Below are positions 36,116 through 43,909 of a stretch of 64,000 nt of DNA, one piece after another (within the stretch, counting starts at the first letter, position 1; each line of letters starts with the position of its first letter). The stretch spans positions 186,001-250,000 of the forward strand of contig NZ_CP031124.1 of the NCBI RefSeq assembly GCF_003339525.1, in the 5' to 3' direction. Source of the DNA: Ephemeroptericola cinctiostellae (GTDB lineage: Bacteria > Pseudomonadota > Gammaproteobacteria > Burkholderiales > Burkholderiaceae). The notes under the pieces were generated by a model, which did not search any database, was not told where the DNA came from, and saw only the letters and a list, made by a program, of their open reading frames with translations. A program made the translations under genes and the position numbers.

Positions 36116-36973
36116 ATGGATCAGCACAACAATCAGTTCACTCATTTTGACCGAGTGGCCGATGCCATTGCCTTCATTCAAGCCAAGCTCCACGATCAAC
36201 CCAGCCTGGATGCCATTGCTGAACATGTGGGCTTGAGCCCCTACCATTTTCAACGCATATTCAGCGAATGGGCTGGCACCAGCCCGAAGAAGTTTCTGCA
36301 ATTTTTAAGTATTTCTTACGCAAAAAAACTGCTCAAACAACCCCACACCTCAATACAAGATGCCGCTTTTGAAACAGGTTTATCGGGAGCCAGTCGCCTG
36401 CATGACCTGTTCATCCACATCGAAGGCATGACACCTGGTGAATATAGAAATGGTGGCGAAGGCCTAACCATCCATTACAGCTTTGCTCGCACGCTGTTTG
36501 GCCCCCTCTTGGTCGCCTCGACAGCCAAAGGCATTTGCCACATGGCCTTTTGTACGAATGAAAAAGCCGCGCTCACAGGGCTTAAGCATGAATTCCCCAA
36601 TGCACATTACCTTCTGATGCTTGATGAGTTTCAACAAAACGCCTTATTGATTTTCAATTACACATGGCATGAACTGCACCCCATCAAATTGCATCTCAAA
36701 GGCACGAGCTTTCAGCTCAAAGTCTGGGCCAGTCTGCTCAACATCCCTTTGGGCGAACTCGCATCCTATGGCGAGCTCGCCGCCCGCATCGGTCAACCCA
36801 AAGCCGCACGCGCTGTGGGCTCGGCCATCGCCCACAACCCCATCGCTTACCTGATCCCCTGCCATCGGGTCATTCAAGCCACGGGCACCCTGGGCAATTA
36901 CCGCTGGGAGGCCTCACGCAAAGCCGCCATGATTGGCTGGGAATTGGCGCATGTGCAACATGCCGACGAGTGA
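36116..36973 (+). CDS. Ada-like AraC regulator fused to O6-alkylguanine-DNA methyltransferase
   Basis: Two-domain alkylation response protein of 285 residues. Residues ~10–110 are an AraC-type double HTH; residues ~120–285 are an MGMT domain with the acceptor C249 in I-P-C-H-R-V and the Y-G-E-L-A-A-R-I-G motif. The N-terminal zinc methyl-phosphotriester domain of E. coli Ada is absent, so it is the shortened Ada form. GGGGGAGA precedes the ATG. alkB follows 3 bases after the stop, giving an ada–alkB pair. Confidence 0.92.
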   Translation: MDQHNNQFTHFDRVADAIAFIQAKLHDQPSLDAIAEHVGLSPYHFQRIFSEWAGTSPKKFLQFLSISYAKKLLKQPHTSIQDAAFETGLSGASRLHDLFIHIEGMTPGEYRNGGEGLTIHYSFARTLFGPLLVASTAKGICHMAFCTNEKAALTGLKHEFPNAHYLLMLDEFQQNALLIFNYTWHELHPIKLHLKGTSFQLKVWASLLNIPLGELASYGELAARIGQPKAARAVGSAIAHNPIAYLIPCHRVIQATGTLGNYRWEASRKAAMIGWELAHVQHADE

Positions 36974-36976
36974 CCT

Positions 36977-37597
36977 ATGGATTTATTCAACGACGCCTTT
37001 GATCCATCCTTCAACCTGCTGCCCTACGATGGCAGGGTGAGCTATTTTGGCCACATCATGTCCGACGCACATGCCGACCATTATTTTGATCAATTACATC
37101 GCAGCACCGCATGGCAGCACGATCAAGCCCACATCGCTGGCAAACTCATCACCACCGAGCGAAAAGTGGCTTGGCATGGCGACGCTGCGTTTGCTTACAC
37201 CTACTCGGGCACAACCAAGCATGCACAGCCTTGGACCGACACATTGTTTGAACTCAAGCAAAAAATAGAAAGCATCACCAAAACAAGCTTCAATTCATGT
37301 TTGCTCAACCTCTATGCCAATGGACAACAGGGCATGGCGTGGCACAGCGACGATGAGGCCTCGCTCGGCCACAACACCTGCATTGCCTCACTCAGCCTCG
37401 GTGCGCAACGCACATTTGCATTCAAACACAAAACCACCGCCCAAACCATCACTTTAGAACTCGCGCACGGCAGCCTGTTGCTGATGCAAGGTGAGACGCA
37501 GCACCATTGGCTGCATCGACTACCGCCTCGCGCCAACATGCATCAGGCACGGATCAACCTGACCTTTCGAACAATTGTGAATCATCCCTTCCCGTGA
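36977..37597 (+). CDS. alkB: AlkB-like Fe(II)/2-oxoglutarate DNA repair dioxygenase
   Basis: Oxidative dealkylase for N1-methyladenine and N3-methylcytosine, 206 residues. Iron ligands are H123, D125 (W-H-S-D-D-E) and H180; R192 and R198 in R-I-N-L-T-F-R bind 2-oxoglutarate and substrate. The N-L-Y-A-N-G-Q-Q-G-M-A-W-H block resembles the shorter AlkB homologues of the ALKBH2/3 type more than E. coli AlkB. The gene starts 3 bases after the Ada-like gene, so both are translated from one message for alkylation repair. Confidence 0.9.
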   Translation: MDLFNDAFDPSFNLLPYDGRVSYFGHIMSDAHADHYFDQLHRSTAWQHDQAHIAGKLITTERKVAWHGDAAFAYTYSGTTKHAQPWTDTLFELKQKIESITKTSFNSCLLNLYANGQQGMAWHSDDEASLGHNTCIASLSLGAQRTFAFKHKTTAQTITLELAHGSLLLMQGETQHHWLHRLPPRANMHQARINLTFRTIVNHPFP

Positions 37598-37617
37598 GGC
37601 CCATCAAAAAATCACAA

Positions 37618-38175
37618 TCAGCGTTTCACTTTGACCTTCAAAGTGGCTCTGCCCACTTGATGCATGTGCGCCATGAAGCCAATCATCGCAGGCGAAGCAT
37701 TTTCAGGAACCCCCAGCTGATCCACGTCCAATGCATGCAAGGTTAAAATATAACGGTGAGCGGGTGCACCTTGAGGTGGGCATGGGCCACCATAATGTGC
37801 TTCACTGCCATCGTTGTGAGCCTCAATCGCTCCTGCGGGCAATACCGAATCCTGTCCAATTCCAGCAGGCAAACCTGTTACCTGAGCTTGAATGTTATAC
37901 ACCACCCAATGCCACCAACCACTGCCCGTGGGCGCATCGGGGTCATACATCGTGAGCACAAAACTTTTTGTGCCTTTAGGGGCACCACGCCATGACAACT
38001 GCGGTGACTGATTCCCTCCTGTACATCCAAAACCGTTGAGCATGTGTTTTTGCGCCACGGCTTGACCGGGCACAAAATCAGCGCTGGTCAATGTGAATGG
38101 CGTTTTGGCATGCGCCGCCATGGACACAAGCGACGCGCACGCCATCAAAATGGCAAAGCTTTGTTTTCTCATCAT
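37618..38175 (-). CDS. Secreted PEBP (YbhB/YbcL, Raf kinase inhibitor-like) protein
   Basis: Phosphatidylethanolamine-binding protein family member, 185 residues. A signal peptide ends near A-H-A-K. The PEBP core shows P-Q-L-S-W, Y-D-P-D-A-P-T-G-S-G-W-W-H-W-V, and Y-G-G-P-C-P-P-Q-G-A-P-A-H-R-Y, the ligand-pocket motifs. AGGAG precedes M-M-R-K-Q. Bacterial functions are mostly unknown. A LysR regulator is divergently transcribed and probably controls it. Confidence 0.88.
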   Translation of the reverse strand: MMRKQSFAILMACASLVSMAAHAKTPFTLTSADFVPGQAVAQKHMLNGFGCTGGNQSPQLSWRGAPKGTKSFVLTMYDPDAPTGSGWWHWVVYNIQAQVTGLPAGIGQDSVLPAGAIEAHNDGSEAHYGGPCPPQGAPAHRYILTLHALDVDQLGVPENASPAMIGFMAHMHQVGRATLKVKVKR

Positions 38176-38255
38176 TTTTTCTCCTGTAAACACCTTTAGA
38201 TCAAAAGTGTGCCCCCATTGTAGCCAGATAAAAAACACATTGAAATGATGCCAAT

Positions 38256-38272
38256 TGCAATATATGATTGCA
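38256..38272. promoter_or_regulatory. LysR-type operator between PEBP gene and regulator
   Basis: TGCAATATATGATTGCA is a perfect inverted repeat (6-base arms, 5-base centre) ending two bases before the regulator ATG. Position and shape fit a T-N11-A LysR box in the divergent intergenic region; binding is inferred. Confidence 0.55.
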
Positions 38273-38274
38273 CC

Positions 38275-39195
38275 ATGCGCAAAAATGACGACCTCGCCGC
38301 ATGGCGAATTTTCTTTCGAGTGATCGAGCTGGGCTCCATCAGCAAAGCAGCGAATGAAGCCAATGTAGAACCCTCGTCCATCAGCCGCCGTTTGAGCGCC
38401 TTAGAACAGCGCGTCGGCACGCAACTGCTTAACCGCTCCTCCCGCTCCGTTACACTCACAGAGGCCGGTGCACACGCATATGAAAAAATCCGTCTACTGG
38501 TTGATGAAATCGATCACGCCACCGATGCGCTCGTGCTTGAGCCTTCCACCCTGTCAGGGTTGATTCGACTGGCAGCGCCTATCTCACTGGGCGATCATGA
38601 TGTTTTATTACAATGGCTCACCGATTTTCAAATCCGACACCCAGCCATTCAAATCGAATTGAAATTATCCAATTCATTTGTTGATCTTTTAGAGGAAAAC
38701 ATTGATCTCGCCATTCGTGTCGGCGCCCTAAAAGACGAACGCTTGATTGCCCGCCCATTGGGTGAGATGCACGCCATCATGTGCGCCAGCCCACACTACT
38801 TAGAACAGCACGGCACCCCTCAACATCCATCGGAGCTACTGAACCACCGCCAAGTCATTTACACGGGCATGATGGCACGCGGCAAAGTCACGCTCACACG
38901 TGGTGAAGAACAATTCAGCCTGATGCCACAAGGGCACATGCGCATCAATCACTTAAACGCCATTCACCGTGCCGTACTGGCGGGCGCGGGCATTCATTTG
39001 ATTGCCCCTTTGTGGCATTGTGTGGATGATTTACAAACAGGTCGCTTGATTCAAATTTTACCTGAATGGCAATTACCCAGCTCTCCAGTCCACTTGATGC
39101 GCCAACCCCATCGCCACACGCCCCAACGGGTTCAGGCACTCAGTGATTGGCTGCACTCACATTGGACCCGCTGGATGGACCACACCACCGCATGA
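38275..39195 (+). CDS. LysR-family transcriptional regulator
   Basis: LTTR of 306 residues from ATG 38275. The HTH (S-I-S-K-A-A-N-E-A-N-V-E-P-S-S-I-S-R-R-L) lies close to the N-terminus and the effector-binding domain follows (residues ~90–290). The ATG at 38245 would give 10 more residues but would put the palindromic operator inside the gene, so 38275 is preferred, although no clear ribosome-binding site precedes it. It is divergent from the PEBP gene, its likely target. Ligand unknown. Confidence 0.85.
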   Translation: MRKNDDLAAWRIFFRVIELGSISKAANEANVEPSSISRRLSALEQRVGTQLLNRSSRSVTLTEAGAHAYEKIRLLVDEIDHATDALVLEPSTLSGLIRLAAPISLGDHDVLLQWLTDFQIRHPAIQIELKLSNSFVDLLEENIDLAIRVGALKDERLIARPLGEMHAIMCASPHYLEQHGTPQHPSELLNHRQVIYTGMMARGKVTLTRGEEQFSLMPQGHMRINHLNAIHRAVLAGAGIHLIAPLWHCVDDLQTGRLIQILPEWQLPSSPVHLMRQPHRHTPQRVQALSDWLHSHWTRWMDHTTA

Positions 39196-39287
39196 CAAAA
39201 AATGATGCAAATCGCCCTTGACGCCATGTGTCCTTGCATTTTTTTGCATCACAACAACATATTTTGATTTTTTCTCATTAAAAAGAC

Positions 39288-39316
39288 TTGCGCACCGTAC
39301 AAACCTTGGCTATAAT
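39288..39316 (+). promoter_or_regulatory. tRNA-Gln promoter
   Basis: -35 TTGCGC (39288–39293) and -10 TATAAT (39311–39316), spacer 17. It lies 15 bases before the tRNA 5' end. Confidence 0.85.
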
Positions 39317-39331
39317 TTCGTTCTCACATAT

Positions 39332-39408
39332 AGAGGCGTCGCCAAGCTGGTTAAGGCACTGGATTTTGATTCCAGCATGCGAAGGTTCGAATCCTTCCGC
39401 CTCTGCCA
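39332..39408 (+). tRNA. tRNA-Gln (anticodon TTG)
   Basis: A 77-nt cloverleaf. The acceptor stem AGAGGCG pairs with CGCCTCT, followed by discriminator G and an encoded CCA (39406–39408). The anticodon stem is CTGGA/TCCAG with loop TTTTGAT, anticodon TTG at 39366–39368. The T-arm GGTTCGAATCC is canonical. In many Burkholderiales this tRNA sits between ispE and prs; here prs still follows, but ispE is 37 kb away. Confidence 0.96.
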
Positions 39409-39416
39409 AATAAAAT

Positions 39417-39462
39417 AAAAAAGTGTTTGTTAAGGGGCTTACCTGACAAACGCTTTTTTTTT
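39417..39462 (+). terminator. Terminator after tRNA-Gln
   Basis: AAAAAGTGTTTGT pairs with ACAAACGCTTTTT (one G·T) around a ~15-base loop, followed by a long T run. Confidence 0.8.
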
Positions 39463-39617
39463 ATTCATGTGATGTGTCGCTGCAGCTTATTGGACCACCT
39501 TCGGACGGTCTTACCTCAGCCCACACGAGCCCAGCGCTCAGATTTTCCAGTCCATTTGCACCCATCGTGCAATGAACTAAACCCATCCTCTTTCATGCTC
39601 ACCACTGGACGACACTC

Positions 39618-40568
39618 ATGGCCACCAACGATTTAATGATTTTTACTGGCAACGCGAACCCAAAACTCGCTAAAGACGTTGCAGACTATTTGCGCTTACC
39701 TTTGGGTCAAGCCGACGTCGGCCGTTTCTCTGACGGTGAAATCGCGGTAGAAATCAATGAAAATGTTCGCGGCAAAGACGTGTTCATCTTGCAATCCACA
39801 TGCGCACCGACCAACGACTCATTGATGGAAGTGCTGACCATGGTGGATGCACTCAAACGTGCATCAGCTGGCCGCATCACCGCAGCCATTCCTTACTTTG
39901 GTTACGCCCGCCAAGATCGCCGCACCCGTTCTGCCCGTGTGGCCATCACTGCTAAATTGGTTGCCAACATGCTGGTTGCAGCAGGTGTTGACCGTGTGAT
40001 GACAATGGATCTGCACGCAGATCAAATCCAAGGCTTCTTTGACGTGCCTGTCGACAACATCTACGCCTCACCATTGCTGCTGGATGACCTGTTCGCCAAA
40101 AAATTCGACGACATGGTGGTGGTTTCCCCCGACGTGGGTGGTGTCGCACGTGCACGCGCATTTGCTAAAAAATTGGAATGCGATTTGGCCATCATCGACA
40201 AACGCCGCCCCAAAGCGAATGTGTCTGAAGTCATGAATATCATTGGCGACATCGAAGGCCGCACATGCGTCTTGATGGATGACATGGTGGACACCGCAGG
40301 AACATTGTGCAAAGCAGCCGACGTCCTCAAAGCACGTGGCGCAAAGCAAGTGCTCGCTTACTGCACACACCCTGTATTGAGTGGCCCAGCCATCGAACGC
40401 TTGACCGACTCCGTGCTGGATGAATTGGTCGTGACCGATACCATTCCATTGTCCGCCGCAGCCATTGCCAGCGGCAAAATCCGCCAGCTCAGCTGTGCTA
40501 AATTATTGGGCGAAACGATCATTCGCATCGCCAAAGAAGAATCTGTCAGCTCATTGTTCTCAGAATAA
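39618..40568 (+). CDS. prs: Ribose-phosphate pyrophosphokinase
   Basis: PRPP synthase, which feeds purine, pyrimidine, NAD, His and Trp synthesis. The 316-residue class I enzyme has [15 protein letters not shown] near the N-terminus, the [11 protein letters not shown] motif, the flexible K-R-R-P-K-A-N-V loop and the PRPP loop [12 protein letters not shown]. Length is standard. rplY follows about 100 bases later in the conserved order tRNA-Gln–prs–rplY–pth. Confidence 0.97.
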   Translation: MATNDLMIFTGNANPKLAKDVADYLRLPLGQADVGRFSDGEIAVEINENVRGKDVFILQSTCAPTNDSLMEVLTMVDALKRASAGRITAAIPYFGYARQDRRTRSARVAITAKLVANMLVAAGVDRVMTMDLHADQIQGFFDVPVDNIYASPLLLDDLFAKKFDDMVVVSPDVGGVARARAFAKKLECDLAIIDKRRPKANVSEVMNIIGDIEGRTCVLMDDMVDTAGTLCKAADVLKARGAKQVLAYCTHPVLSGPAIERLTDSVLDELVVTDTIPLSAAAIASGKIRQLSCAKLLGETIIRIAKEESVSSLFSE

Positions 40569-40674
40569 GAGTGACACACACCTTTATGTGTAAAGTTGGT
40601 GGAACACCACCAATGCTGCACATGAAATGCTCACTTGGTCGCGAGTGAACATCCATTAACCTTTGGAGTTTTTT

Positions 40675-41229
40675 ATGAAAATTATTGCCACTAGCCGTTC
40701 TTTGCATGGCACGGGTGCGAGCCGCCGTATGCGTAACAGCGGCGTGACGCCTGCAGTCGTCTACGGTGCAGCAGATGCTGCAACATCAATCGAAATCGAT
40801 CACAACAGCCTGTTTCACGCTTTGCGTAAAGAAGGCGTGCGTTACTCAGTTTTGGATTTGGAAATCGACGGTACTGTTGAACAAGTATTGGTACGCGATG
40901 TTCAAGTTCACCCATTCAAACCAATGATTTTGCACGTTGACTTTCAACGCGTGAAAGCAGATGAGGCGATCACATTCAAAGTGCCTTTGAAATTCGTTGG
41001 CGGCGAAACATCACCTGCAGTTAAAATCGGTGGCCAACGCATCAAAGCCGCTGTATTCAATGTAAAAATCACTTGCCTGCCAAAAGACTTACCAAACGCA
41101 GTCGAAGTTGACGTGTCTAAACTCGAACCAAGCCAAGCCTTCAAGGCCAGTCAATTGGCATTGCCAGCAGGCGTAACTTTGGTTTTGGGCAAACAAAAAG
41201 ACATCACTTTGGCAGCTGCGGGTAAATAA
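40675..41229 (+). CDS. rplY: 50S ribosomal protein L25 (long CTC-type)
   Basis: Ribosomal protein L25/Ctc with the TL5-type C-terminal domain, 184 residues. It binds 5S rRNA. The N-terminal domain has R-R-M-R-N-S-G-V-T-P-A-V-V-Y-G; the C-terminal domain begins near V-H-V-D-F-Q-R-V-K-A-D-E-A. TTTGGAG precedes the ATG at 40675; the in-frame TTG at 40663 is not needed. A strong terminator follows. Confidence 0.96.
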   Translation: MKIIATSRSLHGTGASRRMRNSGVTPAVVYGAADAATSIEIDHNSLFHALRKEGVRYSVLDLEIDGTVEQVLVRDVQVHPFKPMILHVDFQRVKADEAITFKVPLKFVGGETSPAVKIGGQRIKAAVFNVKITCLPKDLPNAVEVDVSKLEPSQAFKASQLALPAGVTLVLGKQKDITLAAAGK

Positions 41230-41253
41230 TTCCCAGCCACTCAAGTGTACAAT

Positions 41254-41287
41254 GAAGCCCGCAGACATTTTGTTTGCGGGCTTTTTT
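41254..41287 (+). terminator. Terminator after rplY
   Basis: AAGCCCGCAGACA (41254–41266) pairs with TGTTTGCGGGCTT (41270–41282, one G·T), followed by TTTTT. Confidence 0.88.
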
Positions 41288-41353
41288 ATATTCAACACTT
41301 AAAAAATCACAGGCAATGAATCACCCCATATGGGTGAACAAACTGAATTCACT

Positions 41354-41944
41354 ATGAGCACTCAAACCAAACTGATCGTCGGCCTCGGCAACCCTGGCTC
41401 AGAATATGACAACACCCGGCACAACGCAGGCTGGTGGCTATTGGACCGACTGTCCCAACAATTTAACGTGACGCTGTCCCCCGAGTCAAAATTTCACGGC
41501 CTCACCGCGCGAGCACGCATTCACGGGGGTGACGTGTGGCTGCTGCAACCAATGCAATACATGAATCGCTCTGGCGCAGCGATCGCAGCCTTGGCCCATT
41601 TTTATAAAATCCCCCCCGAAAACATCATCGTGCTGCACGACGAACTCGACTTACCGATTGGCTCTGCAAAAATGAAACTTGGCGGCTCCAGCGGCGGCCA
41701 CAATGGGTTAAAAGACACCCAAGCCAAACTCGGTACCGATAAATTTTGGCGCCTGCGGATTGGCATCGATCACCCACGCAACAGCGCCATTCCCCTCCAG
41801 CCCGTGGCCGACTACGTGCTCAAACCACCCAAACAAGCCGAGCGTTCTGAAATCAATCAATCCATAGACAAAGCGCAGGATGCGATCAACGAGTGGCTGA
41901 CTGGCAACACTCAAAAAGCGATACAAAACCTGCATTCAAAATAG
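41354..41944 (+). CDS. pth: Peptidyl-tRNA hydrolase
   Basis: Pth cleaves peptidyl-tRNAs released by drop-off so the tRNA can be reused. The 196-residue protein has V-G-L-G-N-P-G-S-E-Y-x-x-T-R-H-N-A-G at the N-terminus with the catalytic His and Asn, and L-H-D-E-L-D-L and G-G-S-S-G-G-H-N-G-L-K. The start at 41354 gives the standard N-terminus; the ATG at 41330 would add eight residues. It ends the tRNA-Gln–prs–rplY–pth cluster. Confidence 0.95.
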   Translation: MSTQTKLIVGLGNPGSEYDNTRHNAGWWLLDRLSQQFNVTLSPESKFHGLTARARIHGGDVWLLQPMQYMNRSGAAIAALAHFYKIPPENIIVLHDELDLPIGSAKMKLGGSSGGHNGLKDTQAKLGTDKFWRLRIGIDHPRNSAIPLQPVADYVLKPPKQAERSEINQSIDKAQDAINEWLTGNTQKAIQNLHSK

Positions 41945-42325
41945 GGACAGACTTTTCAAGAAACCCACAAAAAATGGCCTTTTTTTAAAAACCAGTCAAA
42001 AACAAGGTCATAATTGTGATTTTTGTTTGAAAAAGACCATCTAAAACATATTTTGCACTAAAAACAAAAACAAGCCCTTTTAAATTTAGCTATAATGTCA
42101 CCACTTCGAGAAACAAACAATCGAAAAAAGAGGCTGCCCGAAGGCAGCCCGAATCACACAAAGTAAACTTTCAAAATGGCAAAAAGAGAAATCTTTTTGC
42201 CATTTTTTGTTATGAAACCACAGCACACACGATGCCATTTCATAACATGGAAGAGAAAAATGAATTCTTATTATCAATGACAAGATTTACGCCAACATTA
42301 CAAATTCATTTTTCCTCGCTATAAA
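41945..42325. other. Structured non-coding region between pth and gltD
   Basis: About 380 bases with many self-complementary stretches: the possible small-RNA unit at 42091–42208, then TGTTATGAAA (42208–42217) facing TTTCATAACA (42238–42247), and GAAAAATGAATT (42255–42266) facing AATTCATTTTTC (42303–42314). The last may end gltBD on the minus strand. No coding frame was convincing. Confidence 0.45.
42091..42208 (+). ncRNA. Candidate small RNA with intrinsic terminator
   Basis: A TATAAT (42091–42096) without a recognisable -35 precedes three stem-loops: TTCGA/TCGAA, then GGCTGCC-CGAA-GGCAGCC (42132–42149), then a terminator stem AAAATGGCAAAAAG (42173–42186) with CTTTTTGCCATTTT and a T run to about 42207. 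This is the layout of a ~105-nt regulatory RNA. The terminator could instead simply serve pth. Confidence 0.35.
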
Positions 42326-43795
42326 TCACAGTGGCAAATCACTGTCGCCCATCAAATGAGCATCCACATGGTGTGCCGCTTGGCGCCCTTCACGAATTGC
42401 CCAAACGACCAACGATTGACCACGACGAACGTCACCAGCCACAAACACTTTATCGACATTGGTGGCATATGCGCCAGCACCGTCAACGCTTGCTTGGGCA
42501 TTGTGACGCGCATCCTTGTTCACGCCAAATGCATCCAAAATGGCTTGTGCGGGATGAACAAAGCCCATCGCCAACAACACCAAGTCAGCCTTCACTTCAA
42601 ACTCGCTGCCTTCAACCTCAAGCATTTTGCCGTCTTTGAATTCAACCCGCGCACACACAAGTTTTTCAACTTTACCATTTTTACCAATAAAGGCCTTGGT
42701 GGTCACAGACCAATCGCGCTCACACCCTTCATCGTGCGATGACGAGGTGCGCATTTTCATGGGCCAGTAGGGCCACACACTGGTGGTTGATTTGTCCTCA
42801 AGCTCACGTGGACGTGGCATCACTTCAAACTGAGTCACACTTTTTGCACCATGGCGATTGGATGTGCCCACACAATCAGAACCTGTGTCGCCACCACCAA
42901 TCACAACCACATGCTTGCCTTTGGCATTGATTGGATTTTCACCATCGCCCGCGACCATTTGGTTTTGCGGAATCAACCATTCCAAAGCATAATGAACGCC
43001 GCTCAAGTCACGCCCAGGCGCTGGCAAATCACGTGGCGTTTCCGAGCCAATCGCCAAGACCACGGCATCATATTGCTTGGTCAACTCTTCAGCGCTGATG
43101 AACAAGCTTGCACCGTTCGCAGCGCCCGCGGGGAAGGCATCGCAACCCACCGCAACACCCGTTTTAAAAGTGACACCCTCTTCTTGCATTTGCCCCATGC
43201 GACGGTCAATCAACCATTTTTCAAGTTTGAAATCAGGGATGCCATAACGCAACAAACCGCCAATGCGCGAATTTTTCTCATACACGGTCACATCATGACC
43301 CACACGCGCCAACTGCTGAGCACACGCCAAGCCCGCTGGCCCAGAGCCCACAATTGCCACGCGCTTGCCTGTTTTCACTTTGGCTTTTTGTGGTTTGATC
43401 CAATTGTTGGCCCATGCTTTGTCAATGATGGCATGCTCAATTGACTTGATGCCGACCGCGTCGTTGTTGATGTTCAATGTGCACGCCGCTTCACATGGCG
43501 CTGGGCAGATGCGCCCTGTGAACTCAGGGAAGTTATTGGTCAAAGACAGGGTGTCAATCGCACCTTGCCAGTCTTGCTGATAGACCAGATCGTTAAAATC
43601 AGGGATGATGTTATTGATTGGGCAGCCGTTGTGACAAAACGGTGTGCCACAGTCCATACAACGTGAACCTTGCTTGCTTGCATCGGCATCAGACAATGCG
43701 TGAACAAATTCTTTGTAATGCTTGATGCGATTATCTGGTGCTTCATACTGCGGATAAAGGCGCACTTGTTCCAAAAATCCAGTTATTTTACCCAT
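42326..43795 (-). CDS. gltD: Glutamate synthase (NADPH) small subunit
   Basis: Beta subunit of GOGAT, 489 residues; it carries FAD and passes electrons from NADPH to the large subunit. The N-terminal cluster-binding segment has C-M-D-C-G-T-P-F-C and C-P-x-x-N-x-I-P-D, and C-P-A-P-C-E-A-A-C. The FAD motif [13 protein letters not shown] and NADPH motif [12 protein letters not shown] are intact. The start at 43795 gives M-G-K-I-T-G-F; GAAGGAA lies upstream. gltB is 115 bases upstream, so they form the gltBD operon. Confidence 0.96.
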   Translation of the reverse strand: MGKITGFLEQVRLYPQYEAPDNRIKHYKEFVHALSDADASKQGSRCMDCGTPFCHNGCPINNIIPDFNDLVYQQDWQGAIDTLSLTNNFPEFTGRICPAPCEAACTLNINNDAVGIKSIEHAIIDKAWANNWIKPQKAKVKTGKRVAIVGSGPAGLACAQQLARVGHDVTVYEKNSRIGGLLRYGIPDFKLEKWLIDRRMGQMQEEGVTFKTGVAVGCDAFPAGAANGASLFISAEELTKQYDAVVLAIGSETPRDLPAPGRDLSGVHYALEWLIPQNQMVAGDGENPINAKGKHVVVIGGGDTGSDCVGTSNRHGAKSVTQFEVMPRPRELEDKSTTSVWPYWPMKMRTSSSHDEGCERDWSVTTKAFIGKNGKVEKLVCARVEFKDGKMLEVEGSEFEVKADLVLLAMGFVHPAQAILDAFGVNKDARHNAQASVDGAGAYATNVDKVFVAGDVRRGQSLVVWAIREGRQAAHHVDAHLMGDSDLPL

Positions 43796-43909
43796 TTTAG
43801 TTCCTTCAAAAAAAGTCAAAATGTACTTTTTTCGCTTCAATTGATGTGTGATGCGGGGCATGCTCCACCCCACCATCCGTGTTATAAATCAACAATGCCC
43901 CGTGATTTC

